Part shown: positions 42,691-53,716 of the stretch, one piece after another
Numbering within the stretch: the stretch's first letter is position 1
Layout: each line of letters begins with the position of its first letter
Source of the DNA: Nocardia africana NBRC 100379
GTDB taxonomy: Bacteria; Actinomycetota; Actinomycetes; Mycobacteriales; Mycobacteriaceae
Assembly (NCBI RefSeq): GCF_001612635.1
Contig: NZ_BDAV01000015.1
Location: 1-64,000 of the forward strand
Length of the DNA: 64,000 nucleotides
Direction: 5' to 3'
Notes under the pieces: model-generated
Seen by the model: the letters and a program-made list of their open reading frames with translations, nothing else
Told to the model about the DNA's origin: nothing
Databases searched by the model: none
Program-made: the position numbers and the translations under genes

Positions 42691-45237
42691 CTCTTCCTGC
42701 AGTACTCGTTTGCGGGCGCGCAGGTATCGGTTGAGCCTGCGTCGTTTTCCGGGGTCCAAACCCTTGTCCGCCGGATCCGGCTGTCCCCGGAAGCGGCGCC
42801 ACAAGCGGCGACCGGCGAGCAGGAACAGCAGTGCACCGGCACATGCGGTAATTATCGCCAACGCTTGACCGTAAGCGTTCGAACGTACCGAAACCGAGGT
42901 GGCATTGCCGAGAGGCACTCCGGCCGGTGTGGTAAGGGATATCGGAATCACCAGGTTACGGCTGTCGCTCACCTTGGTCGGAATCTGGAACGACCGAGTA
43001 CCCTCCGCGGGAAGCTGCTGCTCACCGATATCGGTGATATTCGTCTCGGCGGGCGCCCCGATCTTGAACCGGATCCGGATCGCGACCGGCAGATCGTTGC
43101 GCGCGACCAGCAGCAACGGACTCTGCTCCGAGGCCAGGGTGTAGACCCCGCCCGGCGGCAGCACACTCACCGAGGAGAACAAGCCGTCCATGGTCCGGGT
43201 GGTCTGTTCGAGTCGTCGTTGCGCGACGGTATCGGCCTGCGAATCGGTGCCGGTGCGATCCGAGAGCGTCAGCACCCGGATCAGATCGTCGCGCAGCGGC
43301 GTCAGGAACGTCCGCGGCGTCGGCTCCTGCTGGGGGACCTCCACCAGGGCGCTCATCAGGTCATCGATGCGATGCTCCTGCTGCCCGACGGGCGCGACGA
43401 ATCGATCCGGCACCGCCTGGGCCACCGCGTCACCGGAGTAGTCCAGGTCGTACGGGCGCGGATCGACCGGCTGGGCCAGTAGATCCGTGAACGAACGCGG
43501 GGTCGCCAACCCGCTGCGGAACATCAGTTCCAGGTGCGAGAGCAATGCTCCGGCCTCGTCGCGGTCGGCCCCCCACTGTTGCGGTGGCATCAGCAGGGTC
43601 GCACGGGGACGGGTCTCGGTCGTATTCAGCACCGGCCAGGTCAGCGCGCCCAGTGCGTCCTGCAGTCGAGCGGTGCGCGAGTCGTTGGTGACCGCGTAAC
43701 GGACCCGGTCGGGAGTGAACGCCGGAGTCGGAGGATTCGAGCCGACCGCGGCCAGGGCAGTCGCCGACCACATGTCGAAGGTCGCGACCTTCAGCCCGGA
43801 ATCGGGCGCCGGTGGTGTGGGTTCGGGTTTCGCCGCGGCGGCCGGCAGGCGAACCATCTCCGGAACCACCGGTGCGATATTCGCGGCGACGGAGGCGGTA
43901 CTGCGCACCGTTGCCTCGCCGCGCCCGGAACCCGTTGCGGTACTGACTGAATCGGCCTCGGCCACGGCATTGCCGGAAAGGACGGCGGTGGTGAAACCCC
44001 GCTCGGTCAGCATGGTCGCGGCATCGGCTCCGATGGCTCCGGAGGCGGGCAGGCTCACGCCGCGCACGGATTTGACCGACAGCAGCGAATCGACGATATC
44101 CGCGGGCGCGGTGATCGCGCGGGCGACCAGATCCGCATCGTGTACGCCGGCCAGCGCGGTCGGGTCGACCTGCGCGAACGGCAGCGCCACCGTGCACATC
44201 GTCGGCGCGAGCGCACGCAGCCGGTCGAGCCAGGCCCGCGCGGCCTGCGGTCCGGTACCGTCGCGCGTCGGCCCGTCCGGATCCGACGGCGAGGCCAGCA
44301 CTCGGTATCCCTCGGTCATCCTCGACACGGTGAGCAGCAGATCCGGGTCCACGGCAAGGCACAGCGATCCCGCCAGCCCGGCGCCCGAGCGCCCGGAATC
44401 GTGCGAGGGATCGGACCGTAGCGCCGACTCCAGCGCCGAGAGCAACTGATCCAAGCGGCCACCCGCGGCCAGTTCCCCGGCCAGTTCGTCGTCGGTGAGC
44501 AGCGCCTTGCCGTCCACCGAACCGGGAATGCCGGCGACCATGCGGGGGCGGTCCGCCAGCGGCCACACCATGGTGGTGGCCACCGGCGGCTGCGGTGCGG
44601 CCGGAACCGGTTGTGCGCCCTCCGCGGCGGCATCGGAGCCGTTCGGCAGGGCCGGCAGGCCGAGCACCGGCAGCAGGAACCGCGCATCGTCGAGATGGGC
44701 CTGATTGCCGTAAGCCGGTTCGCCGTTCACATTCAGCAGCAGCGGATACACGCCCGGTTCGGTGATGCCGAGCGAGTCGGTGACCGGCGGATTGGCGGCC
44801 GTGTTGGACATGCCCTCGCGCACCCCGATCCGCAGGGTGAACTGTTTGCGCTGCCCGGGCCCCAACTGGTCGGCGACGTCCTGGAACTGCGCGCTGACCG
44901 GGAAGCTCGATTGGTCCTGACGCAGCGTGGACCGCAATTCGCTGGGTTCGGTGATGGCCGCCCCGCGCTGCACTCGCACGCTGACGTCGTCCACCACGCG
45001 ATCGCCGATGTTGGTCACCGTGCCGGTCAGCGCGAGGACGGAATCGCTGGTGGTGGTGATCGTGCTCGGCGACACCGAATCGAGCGTGAGTTTGAGGAAC
45101 TTCGGCGCGGCGGTCGGACCTCCCGACCCGGAGGGCTGCGCATGGCTCGACCCGGCCGACGGCACGCTCAATACGGCGAGCGCCAGCGAGACGAGCAGTA
45201 GCACCCAGCGGTGCCCACTGCGACTCGCACGCGTCAT
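42679..45237 (-). CDS. DUF6049 secreted/membrane-anchored protein
   Basis: 852 residues with an N-terminal signal sequence (RWVLLLVSLALAVLSVPSAGSSHA), a long exterior part starting with an Ig-like section (FLKLTLDSVSPSTITTTSDSVLALTGTVTN), and a C-terminal membrane helix (LAIITACAGALLFLLAGRRLW) with a basic cytoplasmic tail. The homologue Rv3909 lies between murJ and mutT4. It may act in the cell envelope; its role is unknown. The ATG overlaps the end of the nudix gene (ATGA), so translation is coupled. Confidence 0.85.
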   Translation of the reverse strand: MTRASRSGHRWVLLLVSLALAVLSVPSAGSSHAQPSGSGGPTAAPKFLKLTLDSVSPSTITTTSDSVLALTGTVTNIGDRVVDDVSVRVQRGAAITEPSELRSTLRQDQSSFPVSAQFQDVADQLGPGQRKQFTLRIGVREGMSNTAANPPVTDSLGITEPGVYPLLLNVNGEPAYGNQAHLDDARFLLPVLGLPALPNGSDAAAEGAQPVPAAPQPPVATTMVWPLADRPRMVAGIPGSVDGKALLTDDELAGELAAGGRLDQLLSALESALRSDPSHDSGRSGAGLAGSLCLAVDPDLLLTVSRMTEGYRVLASPSDPDGPTRDGTGPQAARAWLDRLRALAPTMCTVALPFAQVDPTALAGVHDADLVARAITAPADIVDSLLSVKSVRGVSLPASGAIGADAATMLTERGFTTAVLSGNAVAEADSVSTATGSGRGEATVRSTASVAANIAPVVPEMVRLPAAAAKPEPTPPAPDSGLKVATFDMWSATALAAVGSNPPTPAFTPDRVRYAVTNDSRTARLQDALGALTWPVLNTTETRPRATLLMPPQQWGADRDEAGALLSHLELMFRSGLATPRSFTDLLAQPVDPRPYDLDYSGDAVAQAVPDRFVAPVGQQEHRIDDLMSALVEVPQQEPTPRTFLTPLRDDLIRVLTLSDRTGTDSQADTVAQRRLEQTTRTMDGLFSSVSVLPPGGVYTLASEQSPLLLVARNDLPVAIRIRFKIGAPAETNITDIGEQQLPAEGTRSFQIPTKVSDSRNLVIPISLTTPAGVPLGNATSVSVRSNAYGQALAIITACAGALLFLLAGRRLWRRFRGQPDPADKGLDPGKRRRLNRYLRARKRVLQEEEAQ

Positions 45238-45770
45238 TGTCTGCCGCTCTCCATCCGATCTATCAGCCGATTCGCGACCTCGGCCAGACGCCGCTCGTCG
45301 GCGTAGGCGAGCCGGGAATCGAGTTCGCTCAACGGCACCCAGGCCACCTTGGTGACCTCGACGTCGGCATCGGAGAGCTCACCCCCCAACGACCGCATCA
45401 AGTAATGGTGCACGGTCTTGTGTACCCGACGGCCTTCGGTGACGAACCAGTAGTCGATGCTTCCCAGTTCCGCGACCACCCGGCCGTTGATGCCGGTCTC
45501 CTCGGCGACCTCCCGGACGGCGGTCTGTTCGGCCGTCTCCCCCTCCTCGATATGGCCCTTCGGCAGCGACCACAGCAGCCGGCCGCGCCGGTCGGTGCGC
45601 CCGATGAGCGCGGCGCAGCGCTGGTCGGCGGGGCCGTCGAGTCCGTCGACGACCAACCCGCCGGCGGAGGTTTCCCGGACGGTGCGCATGCGAGGTTTCG
45701 CCGCATTACCGGCCGAACCGCGGCGCCGGGGCTGGCGGCGTCGACTGTTCGCGCGATCGGCCGGAGACAC
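45234..45770 (-). CDS. NUDIX hydrolase (MutT4-like)
   Basis: 178 residues with the Nudix box GHIEEGETAEQTAVREVAEETGI (about 73-95), preceded by LLWSLPKGH. The first 28 residues are a basic extension. The homologue in M. tuberculosis is MutT4 (Rv3908), which hydrolyses nucleoside diphosphate-linked substrates; the exact substrate here is unknown. The start is a GTG with a weak ribosome site. It is divergent from pcnA. Confidence 0.85.
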   Translation of the reverse strand: MSPADRANSRRRQPRRRGSAGNAAKPRMRTVRETSAGGLVVDGLDGPADQRCAALIGRTDRRGRLLWSLPKGHIEEGETAEQTAVREVAEETGINGRVVAELGSIDYWFVTEGRRVHKTVHHYLMRSLGGELSDADVEVTKVAWVPLSELDSRLAYADERRLAEVANRLIDRMESGRQ

Positions 45771-45965
45771 CGGGTCAGTCTAGCCGCGCCGGATCGATGC
45801 ACTGAACGTGTTCGATGCCGAGTGTCATGCCGCACCACGGTGGTGTCGTGCGGCCGGTCCGGGCGGGGACCGGCGAGTGCGTACCAACTAAGCTGCGTTT
45901 CCGTGGTTTCGCCGAAGTCCGTTGACGCAGAAGTGGAGGACGGCACACAAGTGAAAGGAAGGGCC

Positions 45966-47414
<1,449 letters not shown>

Positions 47415-47450
47415 CGCTGGAACCCGGATCGGCGGATCCGCCGGACCGTC

Positions 47451-48266
47451 TCAGAACACGATCAGCGTCGTGCCGGCGACGATCGCCGCCCGCATCTGTC
47501 CGAGATCGAACGAGCCGGTGACCTGCGGGAATTCGAGCCGGAAATGCACCCGGCCGCCTTGGCGGTCGGCCCGCACGATGCGCACGTCGTTGGGCAGGTC
47601 GGCCAGGGTGACCGGCGCCACCGACACCCAGCGCCGCGGCACCCGGACGCCCGACCAGGCAGCCTGATGGACCGCGATCGTGACGAGGTTGTCACTGATC
47701 GCGGCGTCGACCAGCGCCTGGAATTTCCGGGTGCGATGCCGCGCGCTGATCAAACCGCTCGGATGCACCTCGAACCGCCAGTCCAGCCGCTTCTCGTTGA
47801 GCCACTCGACCAGGGCCGCGGTGGTCACGGTGCCGGTGATGTCGAGTCCGGCGGTGCGCACCTTCGTCGGGACGCCGGGGATCAGCCGCACCCCGTGCGC
47901 GATCACCGTCATCTCCTCGACCGGATGACCGTTCCAGCGCAGCTCGGTCAGCACCGTCTTGGTCTGGAAGTGGGCGCCGCGGCGGCGCACCTTGAGGGTC
48001 TGCAGGATCGCGGTCAGATCGTGTCCGAGCAGGGTCGCGGTGACCTCCCGGCCGCCGAAGCGACTCAGAATTCCCTCGCTGAGCAGCGTCATCAGCACAT
48101 CCGGCATGAGTGCGGTGACCGTACCCGCGCCGAGATCCGCCACCGGGTCGAGCCACGCGGTGGTGAAGGTCGTCCACTGATCCAGCAACTCCGGGTCGAA
48201 CAGCCGTCGGCCGAGGTCCACTGCCCGCAACGGCGACCAGGATTTGGGATCGAAATAGGTGGCCAT
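47451..48266 (-). CDS. conserved hypothetical protein
   Basis: 271 residues without signal peptide or membrane segment, mostly beta strand (VTATLLGHDLTAILQTLKVRRRGAHFQTKTVLTELRWNGHP; GLDITGTVTTAALVEWLN). The repeated beta pattern is loosely like DUF2993/LmeA lipid-binding proteins, but the match is weak and I would not name it so. It converges with pcnA 36 bases away. The ATG at 48266 is the only well-placed start. Confidence 0.6.
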   Translation of the reverse strand: MATYFDPKSWSPLRAVDLGRRLFDPELLDQWTTFTTAWLDPVADLGAGTVTALMPDVLMTLLSEGILSRFGGREVTATLLGHDLTAILQTLKVRRRGAHFQTKTVLTELRWNGHPVEEMTVIAHGVRLIPGVPTKVRTAGLDITGTVTTAALVEWLNEKRLDWRFEVHPSGLISARHRTRKFQALVDAAISDNLVTIAVHQAAWSGVRVPRRWVSVAPVTLADLPNDVRIVRADRQGGRVHFRLEFPQVTGSFDLGQMRAAIVAGTTLIVF

Positions 48267-48344
48267 GATTGATTCGAGAGTACTGGCCGCCGGTGAATTC
48301 GCCAGGGGCTGCGAATGACCTTTCCCACGCGGTGAGGCGCGGAC

Positions 48345-50042
48345 CTACGGATCGTCGGGTTCCGGGTCGTTCAGCGTCGCGTGCATCAGGTAGACGTTGT
48401 AGCTGTCCCAGGCCGACATCGTGAAGTACAGATCCTTACCGGTCGACCAGGGGTGGATGAATCCGCCGTAGGCCTTCGGGTAGTCGTTCGTGTCGGCCAG
48501 CAGCGTGCCGTCGGTCCAGGTTCCCTGCGGTTCGGTCGCGGTGCGCAGCACGATCGCGTGCCGAGCCGGGTCCAGGTACACCATCTGCCACTGCCGGCTC
48601 GAGTCGTCGTAGCGCACCGAGAGCTCGCCCGCGATGCCGGGCATCAGCGGCGTGGCGCGGTTCTCCTGCGCCGGCGCCCAGGTCCCGTCGACCCAGTACT
48701 GGTACGCGGACTTGTTGAGTACTTCTTTCTTCGGCACCCGCGCCAGGCCGATCATGCCGATGCGGCCGTTGGGCGTGCCGAACATGTAGACGTAATCGCC
48801 GTGCGGCACCATCGTCGTGACCTGGAAGCGATCGATGCCGAACATGTTGTCCCACTTGGCGTACTGATCCTTGACCCAGGTGCTGCCGCCGTCGTCGGAG
48901 TAGGCCAGACCACCGTTGTTGGTCCACCACATCCCTGGGATCTTGCTCCAGTGATTGACCGACATGTAGCTCATGTACTGCCGGTCGCCGAGCGCGAATC
49001 CGGAGGTGGGGATCACCGTGGTCTCGAAGTTCTTGATCTTGCGGCTGTCGAGCAGTTCGGCGGCGTGGCAGCGGCTGTCCTGCACCATGTCGTCGATGAT
49101 CAGGCCCTTGGACAGATCCCGTTCGGAGCTGAACCCGAGCACGTTCGACCGCCAGTCCGGTCCGCCGGCCTGGCCGTACTCCCAGCCCTTGCCGAAGGTG
49201 TCGCCGAACACCACCGCGACCTGGCCGGGCTTGGTCTCCCACATGATGCCGAGGTCGGTCCCGTCGACCTGCCAGCGCATATCGGTGCGGTTGACCGAGC
49301 CGTGGCCGGTCACCTGGTTGACCAGTTTCACGTTCTCGACCGTGCGCGGTGCGGGCGCGGCAACGACCGCGCCCGGGTCGGTCGACGGGTGCACCGGATG
49401 CGGCGGGGGCTCCGGCGCGGGCGGTTCGCCACCGGGAATCGGGATCGGAATCGGTTCGGGTTCCGGATTGATATTGATATTCGGCAGATTGAACGGACCG
49501 GAATTCGACCCCGAGCCCGTGCCGGACCCGGAGCCGGACCCGGTGCCCGAGCCACTGTTCGAGCCGGATGCCGAACCGGAGCCGGGTGCGGATTCGCCCG
49601 GCGCGGAGGGGTCCTCGGTCGGCGGCGGTTTCGGCGTATCGCGAATATCCGGGCACGGGTTGCGGCACGGGTCCGCGGGCAGGGGCTGCGGCACGATACG
49701 GGTGTTGTCCGGTCGCGGACCCGGGACGGGAACGGGCACGATCTCGGGCACCGGCACCGGGATATCGATGCGCGGCGGAAGGATCGGCGGCGCAGGCGCA
49801 TTCGGATCGGGCTGGCGGGCCAACGGATCGAAACCCGTTTCGCCGCACGCGTTCTTCGGCGGTGGCGCCCACGGCGCGAGTTCGGCCGAGGCCGGCGCGG
49901 GTGCGACCGTGCCGAACACCAGCAGTCCGGTGACCGCGGGCGTGAAAAACGCCGAGACACAGCGCTTTCCGGTGCGGGTGACGCCGCGCGCCGCCGCGGG
50001 TCGGCCGGCAGCAGCTCTCCCCCTCGCGTTGTTCCCGAACAC
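48345..50042 (-). CDS. secreted DUF4185 protein
   Basis: 565 residues. A signal sequence (SAFFTPAVTGLLVFGTVAPAPASAE) is followed by a Pro-rich and then Gly/Ser-rich linker (about 60-215). The C-terminal DUF4185 domain (about 235-565) contains GDTFGKGW, WRSNVLGFSS, NGGLAYSDDGGSTWVKD and MSAWDSYNVYLM, like a beta-propeller or glycosidase-type fold. It is probably exported and acts on cell-wall sugars, though the substrate is unknown. The start is a GTG. Confidence 0.8.
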   Translation of the reverse strand: MFGNNARGRAAAGRPAAARGVTRTGKRCVSAFFTPAVTGLLVFGTVAPAPASAELAPWAPPPKNACGETGFDPLARQPDPNAPAPPILPPRIDIPVPVPEIVPVPVPGPRPDNTRIVPQPLPADPCRNPCPDIRDTPKPPPTEDPSAPGESAPGSGSASGSNSGSGTGSGSGSGTGSGSNSGPFNLPNININPEPEPIPIPIPGGEPPAPEPPPHPVHPSTDPGAVVAAPAPRTVENVKLVNQVTGHGSVNRTDMRWQVDGTDLGIMWETKPGQVAVVFGDTFGKGWEYGQAGGPDWRSNVLGFSSERDLSKGLIIDDMVQDSRCHAAELLDSRKIKNFETTVIPTSGFALGDRQYMSYMSVNHWSKIPGMWWTNNGGLAYSDDGGSTWVKDQYAKWDNMFGIDRFQVTTMVPHGDYVYMFGTPNGRIGMIGLARVPKKEVLNKSAYQYWVDGTWAPAQENRATPLMPGIAGELSVRYDDSSRQWQMVYLDPARHAIVLRTATEPQGTWTDGTLLADTNDYPKAYGGFIHPWSTGKDLYFTMSAWDSYNVYLMHATLNDPEPDDP

Positions 50043-50136
50043 CGCACTCCTCGACTACCACTCGCACCGCTGGTGACATGCACTGTCAGTCACCGCATCA
50101 GCTGGGACCGAGCACAGCGGCTAACAATCTAACCGA

Positions 50137-51501
50137 TCACTCGGATCGCGTCTGCGAACATGCGGAACCGCGTGGCGCGCGCCGGCGGCTGTTCACCGCG
50201 ATCGCCGCGATACCCAGCGCGTACAGTCCGGCGCCCGCCGCGACCACCCCGAGGGAACGGCCGTCTGCGGGAATGACCAGGGCGGTCACGGCGACGGCGA
50301 CCACGAACGTGATGTTGAAAATCGTGTCCTGCAGGGCGAATACCTGTCCGCGCCGGGCGTCGTCGACATCGATCTGCAGGGTCGCGTCGCCGGTCAGTTT
50401 CACCATCTGCCCGGCCAGGCCGAGCAGGAACGCGCCCACCAGCAGCAGTTGGTGGGCGCGGTGTTCGGCCGCACCGGTGGCGACGGTGATCGGCGGCACC
50501 AGTGTCGCCTGCACCAGCAGCGCCGCCGACAGACCGGCGACCACCGTGCGCGGGCGCCCGAGGCGCGGAATCAGCAGCGGCGTCAGGACCGCGGCGGCCA
50601 GCATGCCCGCGGCGACCGCGGTGATCGCGACGCCGAAGCCGACCAGCCCCGAACTCGCCGACATGCCGGATTCGTTGGGGCGGCGCAGGACCAGCACCAT
50701 GAGCAGGGTGTTCGCGCCGAAGACGATGCGGTGGGTGCCGACCCCGATCATCGCGGTGGTGCAATCCCGCGATTCGGCGACCGCGCGGGCGCCGGTGCGC
50801 AGCCCGGTCAGCACGGCCCGCACGGATTCGGCGGCCGCACCGCGCCCGGCCGCCCCGATGCGATGTTCGGGTCCGAGTTGGTGTCGCGCGAAACCGATCG
50901 CCGCGACCGCCGAGATCACCGACCCACAGGCACTGGCCGCCACCGCGACACCGCTCGCGACATCGCCCGCTCCCATCGCGCCGATGATCGCCACCGCGGC
51001 CGCGGCTCCCGCTCCGGCACATCCCGACGCCACCGTGGCCAGCACCGAGTTCATCGGCACCAGCCAGCGCTGTTCCAGCACCCGCGGCAGCGACGCCGAG
51101 ATCCCGGCCAGGACGAATCGGCTGATCCCGACCACCGCCAGTGCCAGCAGCAACAGCGGCGTATCCCGGATTCCGGCCGACAGCCCGACCGCGGCCACCA
51201 CGATCAACGCCGCCCGCAGCGCGTTGGCGACCAACAGCACCATCCGGCGGTCCCAGCGATCCAGCATCGCTCCGGCATACGGCCCGATCACCGAATACGG
51301 CAGCAGCAGTACCGCGAACCCGCCGGCGATCGCCAGCGGGTCGGTGGCACGTTCGGGATTGAACAGAATCGCACCCGACAGCGCTGCCTGAAACATTCCG
51401 TCGCCGAACTGCCCGGAGAACCGGATCAGCGCCAGCCGCGGCATTCCGGGCCGGCGGACGGCGGCGGCCACCGCGGCCCGCCGCGCAGCGTCGGGTCGCA
51501 T
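50137..51501 (-). CDS. MFS transporter
   Basis: 454 residues with about 12 membrane helices. The loop after helix 2 is GPYAGAMLDRWDRRMVLL, the D-x-x-D/R-R pattern of MFS motif A. The interior loop contains ESRDCTTAMIGVGTHRIVFGAN. It is probably an efflux permease; the substrate cannot be inferred. GGAGGTGA stands six bases before the ATG. It is divergent from the pirin gene. Confidence 0.85.
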   Translation of the reverse strand: MRPDAARRAAVAAAVRRPGMPRLALIRFSGQFGDGMFQAALSGAILFNPERATDPLAIAGGFAVLLLPYSVIGPYAGAMLDRWDRRMVLLVANALRAALIVVAAVGLSAGIRDTPLLLLALAVVGISRFVLAGISASLPRVLEQRWLVPMNSVLATVASGCAGAGAAAAVAIIGAMGAGDVASGVAVAASACGSVISAVAAIGFARHQLGPEHRIGAAGRGAAAESVRAVLTGLRTGARAVAESRDCTTAMIGVGTHRIVFGANTLLMVLVLRRPNESGMSASSGLVGFGVAITAVAAGMLAAAVLTPLLIPRLGRPRTVVAGLSAALLVQATLVPPITVATGAAEHRAHQLLLVGAFLLGLAGQMVKLTGDATLQIDVDDARRGQVFALQDTIFNITFVVAVAVTALVIPADGRSLGVVAAGAGLYALGIAAIAVNSRRRAPRGSACSQTRSE

Positions 51502-51596
51502 TTCGGTTCACCTCCGGATCAATGTGCGGGGCCGGTGCACAGCCACGGTAGAATCTACCCGGCGGCCTCGACAGCAGCTCGAGAGGAGGACCCCCG

Positions 51597-52397
51597 TTGT
51601 CCACACTCACGACACCACACATCGATGTTCATCGCGCCGGCGATCGCATGAAAACCCGTGTGGCATGGCTGGATTCGAAGCATTCGTTCTCCTTCGGCGA
51701 GCATTACGATCCGGAGAACACCCATCACGGGCTGCTGCTGGTGAACAACGAGGACATCGTGTTGCCGGGCGAGGGATTCGACACTCATCCGCATCGCGAT
51801 ATGGAAATTGTCACCTGGGTTCTGAACGGTTCTCTGGTCCATCAGGATTCGCTGGGACATGCCGGTGTCATCTATCCCGGATTGGCGCAGCGAATGAGTG
51901 CCGGAACCGGAATTCTGCATTCGGAAAAGAATGATTCGTGGCGGCTCCCGCCCGAACAGGGCGGCACGTCTCCGCATTCCGAACCGGTTCATTTCGTGCA
52001 GATGTGGGTAGTACCGGACGAGCCGGGAATTACTCCCGGATATCAGCAACTGGAAATCGATGACGAACTGGACCGCGGCGGCCTGATCACGGTCGCCACG
52101 GGGATGCCGCGCTACCGCGATCGAACCGCGATCGCGATCAGCAGCAGCCATTCCGCCCTGCACGTCGGGCGCATGCCCGGCGCGGCGGGAACCGGTGCGG
52201 GGCAGGCGATCACCCTGCCCGAGGCGCCCTACCTGCATGTCTTCGTCGCCCGCGGCGAGGTCGAGATGGAGGGGGTCGGAACCCTCTACGAGGGCGACGC
52301 GGTGCGGATGACCCGCAGTGGCGGGCAGCGCATCGTCGCCGACGTTCCGGCGGAAGTCCTGGTGTGGGAAATGCACGCACGTCTCGGCGGCCAATAG
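51597..52397 (+). CDS. pirin family protein
   Basis: 266 residues with two cupin domains. The metal-site motif is GEGFDTHPHRDMEIVTWVLNGSLVHQDSLG (His pairs), and Glu in MSAGTGILHSEKN. Members of this family (YhhW type) can have quercetin 2,3-dioxygenase activity. The start is a TTG with GAGAGGAGGA seven bases upstream. It shares a promoter region with the divergent MFS gene. Confidence 0.9.
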   Translation: MSTLTTPHIDVHRAGDRMKTRVAWLDSKHSFSFGEHYDPENTHHGLLLVNNEDIVLPGEGFDTHPHRDMEIVTWVLNGSLVHQDSLGHAGVIYPGLAQRMSAGTGILHSEKNDSWRLPPEQGGTSPHSEPVHFVQMWVVPDEPGITPGYQQLEIDDELDRGGLITVATGMPRYRDRTAIAISSSHSALHVGRMPGAAGTGAGQAITLPEAPYLHVFVARGEVEMEGVGTLYEGDAVRMTRSGGQRIVADVPAEVLVWEMHARLGGQ

Positions 52398-52447
52398 AGT
52401 CGGTAGACCCAGCCGTCGAGGCACGTGCGTCCGAGGAGAGGACAGCG

Positions 52448-53077
52448 ATGACCGAGAATCCACCGCCCGGGAACTACCCCCCGCCGGAACCGTATCCGCA
52501 GTCCGGCGGTGAACAACCCGGGCGCTCGGGCGAGTATCCCGGCCACTCCGGCGAATATCCCCAGCAGCCCGGCCAGTACGCCCAGCAGCCCGGCCAGTAC
52601 GCCCAGCAGCCGGGACAGTATCCGGGCGGATATCCCCCGCCGCCCGCGGGCGGCTATCCCGGCCCGCCGGGACAGGGCACGTGGGAGCAGCCCAAGGGCA
52701 AGGGGCTGGCGATCACGGCGCTGGTCCTCGGCATCATCGCCCTGCTGACCTGCTGGACGGTGCTGGGTGGCATCCTGTTCGGCCTGGTCGCCCTGATCTT
52801 CGGCATCATCGCGACGGTCAAGGCGCGGCGCGGAACCGCGGCCGGGGGCGGTATGGCGATGGCCGGTCTGGTCCTGGGACTGCTCGGGCTGATCGCCGGA
52901 ATCGTGATCGCCGCGATCGGGGTCAACTTCTTCGTCAACAACGGTGGCAAGGACTTCCTCGACTGCGTGAACAAGGCCAACGGCGATCAGTCGAAGATCG
53001 ACCAGTGCCAGCGTGATTGGAATCAGACGCTGGAGAACAAGTACAGCGTGACGCTGAGCCCGCGGCCGACCTCCTGA
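52448..53077 (+). CDS. DUF4190 membrane protein
   Basis: 209 residues. The N-terminus (1-75) is Pro/Gly/Gln/Tyr-rich with GQYAQQP repeated in tandem. A DUF4190 domain follows with two membrane helices (ALVLGIIALLTCWTVLGGILFGLVALIFGIIATV and AGLVLGLLGLIAGIVIAAIGV), and a short outside tail with two Cys. Its role is unknown; such proteins are common in actinobacterial envelopes. GAGGAGAGGA precedes the ATG. Confidence 0.85.
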   Translation: MTENPPPGNYPPPEPYPQSGGEQPGRSGEYPGHSGEYPQQPGQYAQQPGQYAQQPGQYPGGYPPPPAGGYPGPPGQGTWEQPKGKGLAITALVLGIIALLTCWTVLGGILFGLVALIFGIIATVKARRGTAAGGGMAMAGLVLGLLGLIAGIVIAAIGVNFFVNNGGKDFLDCVNKANGDQSKIDQCQRDWNQTLENKYSVTLSPRPTS

Positions 53078-53083
53078 GCGGGG

Positions 53084-53599
53084 TCAGTACGGGTCCGGCC
53101 GGCACTGGCGGGTTGCGGTGAGCACCTCGGCCAGTTCCGGCCGGTAGTCGCTGTGCGGTGAATCGATCCAGACCCGGTATCCGGTGCGTTCGTCGGCGGG
53201 TGAGGGCAGCACGATCGTGGTGCCCGGGGCGACCAGTGCGGCGCAGCGATGGAACATATCGGAGGCGATGGCGGCGTCGGTCGCCGATTCGTCGACGTGT
53301 CCGGTGAGGAACGTCCAGCGTGCCGAACGCGGATGTCCGATGATCGGCCCGCGATGTCCGCGCACGGTGAGGTATTCGCGAATGGGAGCTCCGAGGGCGG
53401 CCGGCACGGTGATCGCGCCGACCGGGCCTATTTCCAACAGGATGCGACCTCGAACCGGTTCGACGATGCCGTAGAGCCCGTTCTCCTTGCGGTAGCGACG
53501 ACAGCGGACCAGGGCTTCTTGGGTGACAGCGCGCGGCGCGGTGGTGATGGTGGTGATATTCGGTTCGATCGCGCCGGCCAGCGGGTCGCGCGTGCTCAT
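53084..53599 (-). CDS. conserved actinobacterial protein divergent from an XRE regulator
   Basis: 171 residues from the ATG at 53599, with GAGG before it. Typical segments are VRCRRYRKENGLYGIVEPVRGRILLEIGPVGAITVPAALG and GHPRSARWTFLTGH. Proteins of this type lie beside XRE/DUF5753 regulators in Streptomyces and Nocardia; some resemble the N-terminal part of bifunctional primase/polymerases. No catalytic motif is clear. The 117 bases between it and the regulator hold both promoters. Confidence 0.6.
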   Translation of the reverse strand: MSTRDPLAGAIEPNITTITTAPRAVTQEALVRCRRYRKENGLYGIVEPVRGRILLEIGPVGAITVPAALGAPIREYLTVRGHRGPIIGHPRSARWTFLTGHVDESATDAAIASDMFHRCAALVAPGTTIVLPSPADERTGYRVWIDSPHSDYRPELAEVLTATRQCRPDPY

Positions 53600-53716
53600 G
53601 GCGAACCTCGTCTCGTCGTCGAGTGCAGTGCCACCGATACGCAGACCGTATCGCCGTACAGTTGAAATGACAATAGTCACGGGCGTGTCGCGGCGGCCGG
53701 CGTACTATCTGCCCGC

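Noticed and set aside
42531..42842. A longer N-terminus for MurJ running through the repeat region
   Set aside because: It would include both stem-loop repeats as coding and overlap the DUF6049 gene. The GTG at 42530 gives a sensible start.
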